Shown piece by piece: positions 8,074 through 16,647 of a DNA stretch of 64,000 bases. Both the position numbers and the translations under genes were made by a program. The notes below the pieces were generated by a model, which saw only the letters and a list, made by a program, of their open reading frames with translations, ran no database searches and was not told the origin of the DNA. The DNA lies in NCBI RefSeq assembly GCF_000518645.1, contig NZ_KI912466.1:496988-560987 (forward strand). The letters are read 5' to 3'. The first letter of the stretch is position 1. Each line of letters starts with the position of its first letter. This DNA comes from Curvibacter gracilis ATCC BAA-807. Lineage in GTDB: Bacteria; Pseudomonadota; Gammaproteobacteria; Burkholderiales; Burkholderiaceae_C.

Positions 8074-10221
8074 TCAACGGTTTGTCGCACGATCAGACAC
8101 CATCTTCGGGGTGATGAACACCAGCATTTCCTGCTTATTGACGGACTTGGATTTGGTCTTGAACAGATTCCCCATCACCGGGATGTCTCCCAGCACCGGC
8201 ACCTTGGCCTCACTGTCCGATTCGGTCAGTTCAAAAATGCCGCCAATGACCACCGTGCCGCCATTCTCAACCAGCACCTGGGTCTTGATGTGCTTGGTGT
8301 TGATGGCAATGCCTTGCGCCGTGGTCTCGCCCTTGCTGTCCTTGTTGATGTCGAGCTCGAGAATGATGTTGCCTTCGGGCGTGATCTGTGGGGTCACTTC
8401 CAGCTTGAGGTTGGCCTTGCGGAAGGCCACCGAGGTGGCGCCGCTGGAGGTCGCCTGTTGGTACGGGAATTCCGTCCCCTGCTCGATCAAAGCCTTGGTC
8501 TGATCGGCCGTGATCACGCGCGGGCTGGACACCACCTTGCCCTTGCCATCGGCCTCCAGGGCAGAGATTTCCAGGTTCAGGAACCGATTGGCCGCCGAGT
8601 TGAAGATCGACAGGGCAAAGGACGAAGCGCTGTAACCCCCCTGGCCGGCAGCTGGCAGGTTGACAAAGCTGGTATTGGTCGTGGTCATGACGTTCGAGCT
8701 TTCCGTGGTGGTGGACGACACCGCGTCGTACGACCCCCCAATGGCTACCCGATTGCCATTGCCGATCGAATAACCGGCATCGCCACCTCGCACGCCGCGC
8801 AAGTCGCTGCCACCCAAGCGCACGCCCAGAGAGCGGCCAAAGGTGTCGGACGCCTCAACGATGCGCGCTTCAATCAGCACCTGCCGCACCGGGATGTCCA
8901 GCTTGGACAACAGCTCCTGCACTTCATTGAGCTTCTTGGCAGTGTCGGTCACAAACAGTTGGTTGGTGCGCGGCTCAGCAATGACACTCCCGCGCTCGGA
9001 CAGGAAACGGGTCACGCCGCCAACGGCGCCAGCCCCCACGGCCGTACCTCGCAACTGCACCACCATGTCGGCGGCGCGCGCGTAATTGAGCTGGAAAGAC
9101 TGGGTGCGAAGTGGTTCCAGTCGCTCGATGGCCTGCAGCGCTTCCAGATCCTTCTTGGTGCGGGCATCGAGTTCATCCCGCGGCGCAATCCACAGCACAT
9201 TGCCGGCCTTGCGCATGCCCAGCCCCTTGGAGTCCATGATGATCTGCAGCGCCTGATCCCATGGCACGTCCTTGAGACGCAAGGTCAGATTGCCCGACAC
9301 GGTGTCGGAGGTGACGATGTTGAAGTTGGTGAAGTCGGCAATCACCTGCAGCAAGGAGCGGACATCGATGCTCTGGAAGTTGAGCGACAGTTTTTCGCCC
9401 GAGTAGACGGGCCCTTGCAGCAACTTGCTGGTGTCCACCTTCTTGAGACGCACCTCGACCACAAACTGGTCGTCGCTCTGATAAGCCGAATGCTCCCAAT
9501 CGCCCTTGGGTTCGATCAGCACGCGCACGCGGTCGCCCACCTGGGTAGAGGTGATCAACTGCACTGGCGTGCCAAAGTCTGAAACGTCGATGCGCCGACG
9601 CAGGCCCTCGGGCAGTGAGGACTTCTGGAACTCAACCACCAGACCCTGGCCTTGAACCTTGAGGTCCACGCCTGTCTGGTTGTTGGGCAGACTCACCACC
9701 ACGCGACCGGCACTGTCGGTGCCGCGGCGGAAGTCGATGTCTTTGAGTGGCAGCACGTCGTCATTGCGCGATTCGGCAAAGGCCGAAGAGACCGCGGCAC
9801 TGGTGGTCGCATTGGCCACCACAGGCTCAAAGGTCACCAGCACCGACTTGCCCACCACCTGAGTGCTGTAGGCCTGATAGCGCTTCAGATTCAAGACCAT
9901 GCGGGTGCGATCCGAGGCCTGGATCACGTTGACGGATTTGACGTTGCCCTGGGTGAACTCGACCACATTCTTCTGCAATGCACTCCCGACCACCGGCAGG
10001 TCGAGCGCGACACGGGCCGGCGACTGGATGCCAAACCCGTTCAGACGGAAATTCACGGTTTCAGAAAAATCAAACCGGACCACTTCCGCCCCTGAATGGG
10101 AAGAGACCGATATCGCCTTCAGGGTCTGAGTCTCCTGGGCCCTCACACCACCGACCGAGGCCACCAGGCCCAGAGAGAAAATCAGCCGAAGCGCCAACTT
10201 TATAAATTGATTCATTTTCAT
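8074..10221 (-). CDS. pilQ: type IV pilus secretin PilQ
   Basis: PilQ forms the outer-membrane ring through which type IV pili pass. The 715-residue protein has a signal peptide ending near VGGVRAQ and an AMIN-type beta domain region (residues ~30-270). A secretin N0/STN domain follows (SLNFQSIDVRSLLQVIADFT), then an N1/NolW-like domain and a C-terminal secretin domain ending in VPVLGDIPVMGNLFK and VFITPKMV. Its start overlaps the pilP stop by 4 bp (ATGA). Size and architecture are typical of the family. Confidence 0.95.
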   Translation of the reverse strand: MKMNQFIKLALRLIFSLGLVASVGGVRAQETQTLKAISVSSHSGAEVVRFDFSETVNFRLNGFGIQSPARVALDLPVVGSALQKNVVEFTQGNVKSVNVIQASDRTRMVLNLKRYQAYSTQVVGKSVLVTFEPVVANATTSAAVSSAFAESRNDDVLPLKDIDFRRGTDSAGRVVVSLPNNQTGVDLKVQGQGLVVEFQKSSLPEGLRRRIDVSDFGTPVQLITSTQVGDRVRVLIEPKGDWEHSAYQSDDQFVVEVRLKKVDTSKLLQGPVYSGEKLSLNFQSIDVRSLLQVIADFTNFNIVTSDTVSGNLTLRLKDVPWDQALQIIMDSKGLGMRKAGNVLWIAPRDELDARTKKDLEALQAIERLEPLRTQSFQLNYARAADMVVQLRGTAVGAGAVGGVTRFLSERGSVIAEPRTNQLFVTDTAKKLNEVQELLSKLDIPVRQVLIEARIVEASDTFGRSLGVRLGGSDLRGVRGGDAGYSIGNGNRVAIGGSYDAVSSTTTESSNVMTTTNTSFVNLPAAGQGGYSASSFALSIFNSAANRFLNLEISALEADGKGKVVSSPRVITADQTKALIEQGTEFPYQQATSSGATSVAFRKANLKLEVTPQITPEGNIILELDINKDSKGETTAQGIAINTKHIKTQVLVENGGTVVIGGIFELTESDSEAKVPVLGDIPVMGNLFKTKSKSVNKQEMLVFITPKMVSDRATNR

Positions 10222-10763
10222 TTCCCCCGCTCCTGCAATTGCAGAGAGGCCGGTCGCTCGATCCAGTCACCCGAGGAGTCTTGAACCACCTCGCGCAGTT
10301 GAACTTCGGTCTCGGTGATTTTCATGATTCGGCCAAAATTCTGCCCCAGATAATTGCCGACCTTGACTTGGTATAGAAGATTGTCGATGCGCAGCAGTGC
10401 CACGGGCACGCCCCCTTTTTGCATGCTGCCCACCATGGCCATGGAATCCAGCGGCATCGCCTCCAACGGCTCCTTGCGCCTGGCCATTTCCGGCGCAATG
10501 ATGGCCATATTGCCCGGCGAGGCTGAGTCACGCTTCAGTGCCTGGGTCAGTTTCTGGACATTGAACGGGTCCATGGCGTCCGCTCCCAGGTACTCCTGGG
10601 GAATGAATTTCTTCGGCTCGGAAATCGGCGTCACCTTGGGCCGGCTCTGGGCTCTTTGTTCTGCCATCCAGGTGCTGATTTCAGACTCGTTGGAGCCGCA
10701 GGCCGTCAAACCGACGGCCGCCAACATCAGCATGGGCCAGAGAGGTTGCAGGGAGCGGTTCAT
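10218..10763 (-). CDS. pilP: type IV pilus lipoprotein PilP
   Basis: PilP is the inner-membrane lipoprotein that links the PilMNO platform to PilQ. The 181-residue protein has a lipobox (AAVGLTACG, Cys near residue 22), a disordered Pro-rich region and a C-terminal beta domain containing YQVKVGNYLGQNFGRI, the PilP hallmark. Both ends overlap neighbours by 4 bp (pilO upstream, pilQ downstream), which indicates translational coupling. Confidence 0.94.
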   Translation of the reverse strand: MNRSLQPLWPMLMLAAVGLTACGSNESEISTWMAEQRAQSRPKVTPISEPKKFIPQEYLGADAMDPFNVQKLTQALKRDSASPGNMAIIAPEMARRKEPLEAMPLDSMAMVGSMQKGGVPVALLRIDNLLYQVKVGNYLGQNFGRIMKITETEVQLREVVQDSSGDWIERPASLQLQERGK

Positions 10764-11422
10764 TTGCCCCCCTTGGCCTGGCGCTGGCTGGCCACTTCGT
10801 CCGGGTCCAGGTACCGGAACGTCCGGGCTGTGGCATCCATCACCAGGGCACCGTCCCTGCCAGGACTCAGTGTGAGGTTGTTCAGGGTGACGATGCGGGA
10901 CAGGTGGGCCACATCCGACGCAAAGAAACCGATGTCATGGTATTTGCCCGTGACACGGATCGCGATCGGCAACTCGGCGTAGTACTCCTTCACCGCCATC
11001 TGGCCCGGGCGGAACAATTCGAACTGCAGGCTGCGCCCCAGCCCTGCCTGGTTGATATCCGACAACAAGGCCGACATCTCAGCCTTGCCGGGCAATTGCT
11101 TTTCCAATTGATTCACATACTGGAGAACCTGCTCCCGTTGCTTCTTCAGGGCATCCAGATTCACCGCCTTGGTCAGCTTGGCGCTGAAATCGGTTTTCAG
11201 TTTCTCCTCAGTCAAAACCTCTTGTTCAAGCTCAGCCTGGAAATCGGTCAACCACGCAAACCAGGCCACCACCACCACTGCGGCAGCCGCCAAAACAAAG
11301 GTCAGGTAACGCGGAAAGGCAGGCCAGGCCGAAGGGTCTTTGGGATCGAGGTCGGAAAACTGCGATTTGGCCTGCTCAAACAGTGCAGGAAAATCGATTG
11401 AGAGCTTGGTGTTGATCGCCAT
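10760..11422 (-). CDS. pilO: type IV pilus assembly protein PilO
   Basis: PilO is an inner-membrane alignment-complex protein that pairs with PilN. The product has a cytosolic N-terminus with the PKDPSAWPAFPRYLTF segment, one membrane helix (residues ~40-58), a coiled coil (DALKKQREQVLQYVNQLEKQ) and a periplasmic ferredoxin-like domain. I chose ATG at 11420-11422 (MAINTKLSIDF, 220 residues). A GTG at 11434 that overlaps the pilN stop is an alternative that would add four residues. Confidence 0.93.
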   Translation of the reverse strand: MAINTKLSIDFPALFEQAKSQFSDLDPKDPSAWPAFPRYLTFVLAAAAVVVVAWFAWLTDFQAELEQEVLTEEKLKTDFSAKLTKAVNLDALKKQREQVLQYVNQLEKQLPGKAEMSALLSDINQAGLGRSLQFELFRPGQMAVKEYYAELPIAIRVTGKYHDIGFFASDVAHLSRIVTLNNLTLSPGRDGALVMDATARTFRYLDPDEVASQRQAKGGK

Positions 11423-11430
11423 GGTGAGAC

Positions 11431-12030
11431 TCACTTCTTTGCCGCCGCTTCCGCGGCCTTCTCAACATCAGAGGCACGCAGCAACTGGAATCTCATACCG
11501 AAATTGGCCACCCGGCGTTGGTCCCGAGGGCTCAGATTCACGGTCCCGGCCTGGATTTCCAGCAATTCAGGGCGAGCAAACCAAGTCGACCCCGAAGAGA
11601 AGTTTTTCAGCACTTCCGAGACCCGCTGATTGGATTGGGCCACCCCCTGAATCAGAATCGTCTGACCCTCCTGCCGCATGCTCGTCACATAAACCCCGTC
11701 AGGCAATTGTTTGACCAACTCATTCATGAGGTAGGTTTGGGCGTTGCGATCAGACTGCAGATCTTCCACGGCCTTCTGGCGCGCTTTCAAAGAGGCGATC
11801 TCGGCTTCAATATTCGAGATTTCCTTGATCTGAACCTCGAGGCCCTTGATCTCGGCCTTCAAGGTTTCGTTGCGCTCTCGCTGGTCGGTCAGGCTGGACT
11901 GGTAGACCAGATACACCATCGCCACGACCAAGGCCCCCAGCAACATCGAACCCACCAAGGCCACTTTGAAGGCCTCTTTGCGCTTGAGGCGAGCCTCTTC
12001 GCGGTGGGGCAGCAGGTTGATCAGGATCAT
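11431..12030 (-). CDS. pilN: type IV pilus assembly protein PilN
   Basis: The protein begins MILINLLPHREEARLKRKEAF. The N-terminal INLLP is the peptide that docks into the cleft of PilM. One membrane helix (residues ~25-45), a long coiled coil and a small periplasmic domain follow, 199 residues in all. The ATG at 12028-12030 overlaps the pilM stop by 4 bp; earlier in-frame codons encode an unrelated tail. It acts with PilM and PilO in the inner-membrane platform of type IV pili. Confidence 0.94.
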   Translation of the reverse strand: MILINLLPHREEARLKRKEAFKVALVGSMLLGALVVAMVYLVYQSSLTDQRERNETLKAEIKGLEVQIKEISNIEAEIASLKARQKAVEDLQSDRNAQTYLMNELVKQLPDGVYVTSMRQEGQTILIQGVAQSNQRVSEVLKNFSSGSTWFARPELLEIQAGTVNLSPRDQRRVANFGMRFQLLRASDVEKAAEAAAKK

Positions 12031-13106
12031 GTCAAGAACCTCCGCATGGCCAGGCCGCATGCGGTGAGGTAGGCTGGAGCCTCACGCGCCATCTTCTTCA
12101 GGCGCACGGAATCCTGGATCTGCATGCCCTCGAAGGGATTGACCAGGCTGCAGGCGAAGGAGGTCTGCTGCGTCACAGCCTCTGCCAGGCCTGGCAGGGC
12201 CGCAGAACCACCCGCCAGCAGGATGTGATCCACGCGGTTGAAGGGGGTGCTGGTGAAGAAGAACTGGAGCGCACGACCGATTTCCTGCGCCACGCTCTCC
12301 ACAAAGGGCCGCAGCACCGAGGACGCGTAATCGTCTGGCAATTCACCGGAGCGCTTTTTGGACTCCGCCTCTTCAGGCGAGAAACCGTACTGGCGCACGA
12401 TCAACTGGGTCAGTTGCGCACCACCAAAAGCCTGATCGCGCTCGTACAGGACCTCGCTGTCCTTGAGCACCTGCAGGCTGGTGGTCATCGAACCGACCTC
12501 GAACAAAGCCACCATAAGGCCAGCGCCATGTCCAGGCAATTGCTCAATCAGACGGCCAGCCGCGAGGCGTGAAGCGAAGGACTCAACATCCAGCACGACC
12601 GGCTTGAGTCCGGCGGCTTCCGCCAGACCCTGGCGATCCTGCACCTTCTCCTTGCGCGATGCGGCAATCAAGACGTCGACATCGCCCTGCGAACTGAGGC
12701 TGGGGCCAATGACACAGAAATCGAGGCTGACCTCGTCAAGCGAAAACGGAATGTATTGATTGGCTTCGGATTCGACCTGAACTTCCAGTTCCTGGTCTGA
12801 GAGACCGCCCGGCAGGACGATGCGCTTGGTGATCACCGCCGAGGCGGGCAAGGCCATGGCCACATTCTTGGTGCGACTGCCGCAACGTTTGACCAGACGT
12901 TTCACGGCATCCGCCACCTCATCGAACTTTTCGATGTTGCCGTCGATGATCCAGCCCTTCTCCAGCGGCTCCATCATGCAGCGTTCGAGAACGTACTCTC
13001 CGGACTTTTCACGACCCAACTCGACCAGTTTGACGCTGGACGAACTGATGTCAATGCCGAGCAGGGGCGCCACCTGCCGGCCAAACAATGATCCTAAAGA
13101 GATCAA
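12027..13106 (-). CDS. pilM: type IV pilus assembly ATPase-like protein PilM
   Basis: PilM is an actin-like cytosolic protein that binds nucleotide and the PilN tail. The 359-residue product shows LLGIDISSSSVKLVELG (phosphate 1 loop), a central VALFEVGSMTTS (phosphate 2) and ILLAGGSAALPGL (adenosine region). The only credible start is TTG at 13104-13106, preceded at good spacing by GGGGGA; there is no in-frame ATG upstream. It heads the pilMNOPQ operon and is divergent from the penicillin-binding protein gene. Confidence 0.93.
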   Translation of the reverse strand: MISLGSLFGRQVAPLLGIDISSSSVKLVELGREKSGEYVLERCMMEPLEKGWIIDGNIEKFDEVADAVKRLVKRCGSRTKNVAMALPASAVITKRIVLPGGLSDQELEVQVESEANQYIPFSLDEVSLDFCVIGPSLSSQGDVDVLIAASRKEKVQDRQGLAEAAGLKPVVLDVESFASRLAAGRLIEQLPGHGAGLMVALFEVGSMTTSLQVLKDSEVLYERDQAFGGAQLTQLIVRQYGFSPEEAESKKRSGELPDDYASSVLRPFVESVAQEIGRALQFFFTSTPFNRVDHILLAGGSAALPGLAEAVTQQTSFACSLVNPFEGMQIQDSVRLKKMAREAPAYLTACGLAMRRFLT

Positions 13107-13347
13107 GATGGTCCCCCGTTACACGCCCGGACGGACGTTTCGACTTCATACTTTGCATGAATGCTAGCAGCAAGGGTGTTGTCGGACCAAGGAATTCCAC
13201 CCGAGTGCGTTCACCTCTCGTTGTCAAAAGCAGACGATTTGTGACTATTTTGCAATAAGTTACACAGACCGCCGAACTGGCGCACCAGAGCATCGACCCC
13301 CACGGAAGCCCGATTTCTATAATCCGCAATTCACTTCGCATTCGACC
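13107..13347. promoter_or_regulatory. divergent promoter region between pilM and mrcA
   Basis: This 241-bp gap separates two divergent genes and is AT-richer than its surroundings. On the plus strand a perfect TATAAT lies at 13318-13323, 24 bp before the mrcA ATG, but I see no good -35 at normal spacing. On the minus strand a TTGACA occurs around 13225, without a convincing -10 at 17 bp. An alternative pair TTGCTG / TATGAA sits closer to pilM. The promoters are therefore only tentatively placed. Confidence 0.4.
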
Positions 13348-15756
13348 ATGGCACGCTCCACCCCCCAGAACCCTCAGGAGTCCCCTCGCTCCGGCTCGCC
13401 AGGGAGAACTCATTGGGCGGTCCGCGTGCTGCTGTGGCTGGCCGGGCTGGCGCTGGCTGGGGTGCTGAGCGTGCTGATGCTGGTGGCGGTGGCCCTGGCG
13501 GTGGCCTACCCCAACCTGCCCGACATCTCCGACCTGTCAGACTACCAGCCCAAGCTCCCCTTGCGGGTCTATTCGGCGGACGGTGCCCTGTTGGGCGAGT
13601 TCGGCGAAGAGCGTCGCAACCTGACGCCCATCAAAGACATCCCCAAAATCATGAAAGACGCCGTGCTGGCGGTCGAGGACGCACGCTTCTATCAGCACGG
13701 CGGGGTGGACTACATCGGCATGTTCCGCGCCGGTCTGGCCAACCTGGGCCGGGTCAAAAGCCAGGGGGCCTCGACCATCACGATGCAGGTGGCGCGCAAT
13801 GTCTACCTGTCCTCCGAGAAGACCTTCACCCGCAAGATCTACGAAATCCTGCTCACCTTCAAGCTTGAGCACATGCTGAGCAAGGATCAGATCCTCGAGA
13901 TCTACATGAACCAGATCTTCCTGGGCAACCGCGCCTACGGCTTCTCGGCTGCAGCCGACACCTATTTCGGCAAGCCCTTGAAAGACATCACGGTGGCCGA
14001 GGCCGCGATGCTGGCCGGCCTGCCCAAGGCCCCCTCGGCCTACAACCCGATCAGCAACCCCAAACGGGCCCGCATCCGGCAGCAATACATCATCGACCGG
14101 ATGGAAGAGAACGGCTTCATCACCAAAGCCCAGGCCGACGACGCCCGCAACGAGGCCTTGCGCATCAAGTTCGGCCCCGACAGCTCGCGCATCCACGCCG
14201 AGTACGTGGCCGAAACCGTGCGCCAGCTGGTGCTCACGCAATACGGAGCCGAGGCCTACACGCGGGGCCTGAACGTCTACACCTCGATCAATGCAGCCGA
14301 CCAGGACACGGCCTACCGCGCGCTGCGCAAGGGCATCATGGACTACGAGCGGCGTCAGGTGTACCGGGGCCCCGAGCGCTTCATCAACCTGCCCGGCAAC
14401 CCCAAAGAGCTGGACGAGGCCATCGACGACGCCTTCTCCGACCACCCTGACAACGGCGATGTGATGGCCGCCGTGGTGTTGGATGCCAACCCCAAGAAAA
14501 TCACCGCGGTACGCCCCAACGGCGACAGTGTCGAAATCACCGGTGATGGCTTGAAACCCGCGCAATCGGGCCTGTCTGACAAAGCCCCTCCCAACATCCG
14601 GCTGCGCCGAGGCGCTGTGATCCGTGTGGTGAAGACGCCCAAGGACACCTGGGAGATCACCCAGTTGCCCGAGGTGGAAGGCGCTTTTGTGGCCGTGGAC
14701 CCGCGCAGCGGGGCCATCAAGGCCCTGGTCGGCGGCTTCGATTTCGACAAGAACAAGTTCAACCATGTGACCCAGGCCTGGCGCCAGCCAGGCTCGAGCT
14801 TCAAGCCCTTCATCTATTCGGCCGCGCTCGAAAAGGGTTTTGGACCGGCCACCGTGGTGAACGACGCGCCGCTGTTCTTTGATGCCGGCACCACCGGCGG
14901 CCAGCCCTGGGAACCGAAGAACTACGACGGCACCTTCGAAGGCCCGATGACCCTGCGCCGGGGTCTGGCCAAGTCCAAGAACATGATTTCGATCCGGGTG
15001 TTGCAATCGATCGGCGCGCGCTACGCCCAGGACTGGATCACCCACTTCGGCTTTGAAGCCGAAAAGCACCCGCCCTACCTGACCATGGCGCTGGGCGCGG
15101 GCTCGGTCACGCCGATGCAGATGGTGATGGCGTACTCGGTGTTCGCCAACGGGGGCTACCGGGTCAACCCCTGGGTGATCGATCACATCACCGACCAGAA
15201 GGGCAAGCTGCTGGTGCAGAGCAAGACGCCCGCGCTGGACGAAAACCCGCGCGCCATCTCCCCGCGCAATGCCTTCATGATGGACAGCCTGCTGCAAGAA
15301 GTAGCCCGCTCGGGCACGGCGGCCAAGGCCCAGGCCACCCTGAAGCGCCCCGACATCTACGGCAAGACCGGCACCACCAACGACTCGATGGACGCCTGGT
15401 TTGCCGGCTTTCAACCCACGCTGGCGGCGGTGACCTGGATCGGCTACGACACCCCGCGCAAGCTGGGGGATCGAGAAACCGGGGGCGGCCTGAGCCTGCC
15501 GGTGTGGATCACCTTCATGGAACGCGCGCTCAAGGGCGTGCCGGTCAGCGAGCCCAGCGCCCCTGAAGGCGTGGTCAACGTGGGGGGTGAATGGTATTTT
15601 GAAGAGTTCGCCCGCGGCAACAGCGTGAGCAGCCTGGGCCTGGACGACAAGGGCGGCAGCGCCGGGGTGGCACCGCCTGCGGCAGCCACCGGGGGCGCCC
15701 ACCCACCGGCACCGGCAGACGAGCGCTCGCGCATCCTTGATCTGTTCAGGAACTAA
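13348..15756 (+). CDS. mrcA: penicillin-binding protein 1A (bifunctional transglycosylase/transpeptidase)
   Basis: This class A enzyme polymerises and cross-links peptidoglycan on the periplasmic side. The 802-residue protein has a short cytosolic tail, one membrane helix (residues ~25-55) and a GT51 domain with EDARFYQHGGVD and QGASTITMQVARN. The transpeptidase domain follows with the catalytic QPGSSFKPF near residue 480, SKNM, and GKTGTTND near residue 672. An OB-like insert lies between the domains. Divergence from pilM is a common arrangement in beta- and gammaproteobacteria. Confidence 0.95.
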   Translation: MARSTPQNPQESPRSGSPGRTHWAVRVLLWLAGLALAGVLSVLMLVAVALAVAYPNLPDISDLSDYQPKLPLRVYSADGALLGEFGEERRNLTPIKDIPKIMKDAVLAVEDARFYQHGGVDYIGMFRAGLANLGRVKSQGASTITMQVARNVYLSSEKTFTRKIYEILLTFKLEHMLSKDQILEIYMNQIFLGNRAYGFSAAADTYFGKPLKDITVAEAAMLAGLPKAPSAYNPISNPKRARIRQQYIIDRMEENGFITKAQADDARNEALRIKFGPDSSRIHAEYVAETVRQLVLTQYGAEAYTRGLNVYTSINAADQDTAYRALRKGIMDYERRQVYRGPERFINLPGNPKELDEAIDDAFSDHPDNGDVMAAVVLDANPKKITAVRPNGDSVEITGDGLKPAQSGLSDKAPPNIRLRRGAVIRVVKTPKDTWEITQLPEVEGAFVAVDPRSGAIKALVGGFDFDKNKFNHVTQAWRQPGSSFKPFIYSAALEKGFGPATVVNDAPLFFDAGTTGGQPWEPKNYDGTFEGPMTLRRGLAKSKNMISIRVLQSIGARYAQDWITHFGFEAEKHPPYLTMALGAGSVTPMQMVMAYSVFANGGYRVNPWVIDHITDQKGKLLVQSKTPALDENPRAISPRNAFMMDSLLQEVARSGTAAKAQATLKRPDIYGKTGTTNDSMDAWFAGFQPTLAAVTWIGYDTPRKLGDRETGGGLSLPVWITFMERALKGVPVSEPSAPEGVVNVGGEWYFEEFARGNSVSSLGLDDKGGSAGVAPPAAATGGAHPPAPADERSRILDLFRN

Positions 15757-16059
15757 GGCCCTCACGGTCGCGCACTTCGTGTCACTCCCTGCCCCCCAGG
15801 GGGGCCCAGCCCGCCTTCGGGCGGCCGGGCGGCGGGCTGACCGCTTCGTTGCAGGTCTGTGGCATCAAGAAGGGGGCCTGATGGCCCCCTCACTTCGTGT
15901 CTTTGACTGGTGCGGCCGCGGACGCAGACGCTCTTTGCCCTGTCCAGCTCTGCGCAGGCAGGCCTGGAGCCGCTGGGCTCAGCCCCCAAGGGAGCCCAGG
16001 CCGCCTTGGGGCGGCGCGGTGGCGGGCTGATCTGAAGGCGGAACCCTGCAGCGCCGGCC
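15757..16059. repeat. two diverged copies of a palindromic intergenic repeat, with a hairpin between
   Basis: This gap holds no gene. Two copies of a composite repeat (15773-15840 and 15890-16030) share CACTTCGTGTC at the left end. They also share a C-run/G-run palindrome, a GCCGCCTT..GGGCGG stem and GGCGGGCTGA at the right end. Between them AGGGGGCC (15871-15878) pairs with GGCCCCCT (15883-15890) in a perfect 8-bp hairpin without a T tract. Such elements are scattered between genes in Comamonadaceae. They may also slow or stop transcription from mrcA. Confidence 0.6.
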
Positions 16060-16392
16060 TCAGGGTGCGGGGAACGCCAGGTTCTGCCCGGTCTGGGCCG
16101 TGGCGTCCAGGCTCAGTTGCTCAAAGAATGAGCCCGTGCCCTTGGTGTCTCGCCACACCCCATCCACCCAACGGTAGTGATAGCCGCCGCTGCGCGTGGC
16201 CAGCCAGACCTCATGCAAGGGCTTTTGCAGGTTGATCACGATCTGGCTGCGGTTGGGAAAGGCCAGCGTGATCATGCCGCCGCTGCGCTGGGCGTCGATA
16301 TCGGCATCGGTGCTGTCGTTGAGGGCATCGCAACGGAGTTCCACCGCCTTGAGCAGGGTTTCGGCACGGTCCATGAATTCAAGGTCGGTCAT
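16060..16392 (-). CDS. cyaY: iron donor protein CyaY (frataxin)
   Basis: CyaY is a small acidic cytosolic protein that binds iron and modulates Fe-S cluster assembly by IscS. The 110-residue product starts [14 protein letters not shown] and shows the acidic first helix, then [35 protein letters not shown] and a tail with a TGSFFEQLS motif, as in bacterial frataxins. The ATG at 16390-16392 is the only sensible start. It is only 12 bp from the divergent lptM start. Confidence 0.93.
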   Translation of the reverse strand: MTDLEFMDRAETLLKAVELRCDALNDSTDADIDAQRSGGMITLAFPNRSQIVINLQKPLHEVWLATRSGGYHYRWVDGVWRDTKGTGSFFEQLSLDATAQTGQNLAFPAP

Positions 16393-16398
16393 TACAAT
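16393..16398 (+). promoter_or_regulatory. possible -10 element for lptM-lysA
   Basis: TACAAT sits 6 bp before the lptM ATG, so transcription would begin at or next to the start codon and give a leaderless or nearly leaderless mRNA. There is no good -35 inside the cyaY coding region. The true promoter could lie further inside cyaY. Confidence 0.3.
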
Positions 16399-16404
16399 TC
16401 GCTG

Positions 16405-16647
16405 ATGTTGAGTCGAATCCAAATTCTAGTCAGGCTGATTGCCCTTGTCGCTGCGGGCGCTTTGTGCGGCTGCGGCCAGCGCGGCCCGTTGTACCTGCCG
16501 CAAGACCCGGCTGCCGCCCAGCGGGCCACCCTGCCCCAGGTGCTGACCCCCGACTCGCTGCGCGCCACGACGGATCGCAAGCAGCCCGCGGACGCCACGC
16601 CGACCTCCCCGGCCACCCCCCTCACGCCCACCACCACCACACCATGA
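16405..16647 (+). CDS. lptM: LptM-like small outer-membrane lipoprotein
   Basis: This 80-residue lipoprotein has a signal peptide ([14 protein letters not shown]) with the modified Cys followed by GQRGPLYLP. That is the conserved tail motif of LptM/YifL, which in E. coli supports maturation of the LPS translocon LptDE. The rest is a Pro/Thr-rich disordered tail. Its stop overlaps the lysA start (ATGA at 16644-16647); pairing with lysA is classic for this family. Confidence 0.88.
   Translation: MLSRIQILVRLIALVAAGALCGCGQRGPLYLPQDPAAAQRATLPQVLTPDSLRATTDRKQPADATPTSPATPLTPTTTTP

Noticed and set aside
13537-15765. 742-codon open frame opposite mrcA
   Set aside because: It is a shadow of a clear penicillin-binding protein gene and shows no domain or ribosome-binding site.
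15871-15890. Rho-independent terminator for mrcA
   Set aside because: The 8-bp stem is perfect but has no T tract on either strand; recorded only as part of the repeat region.
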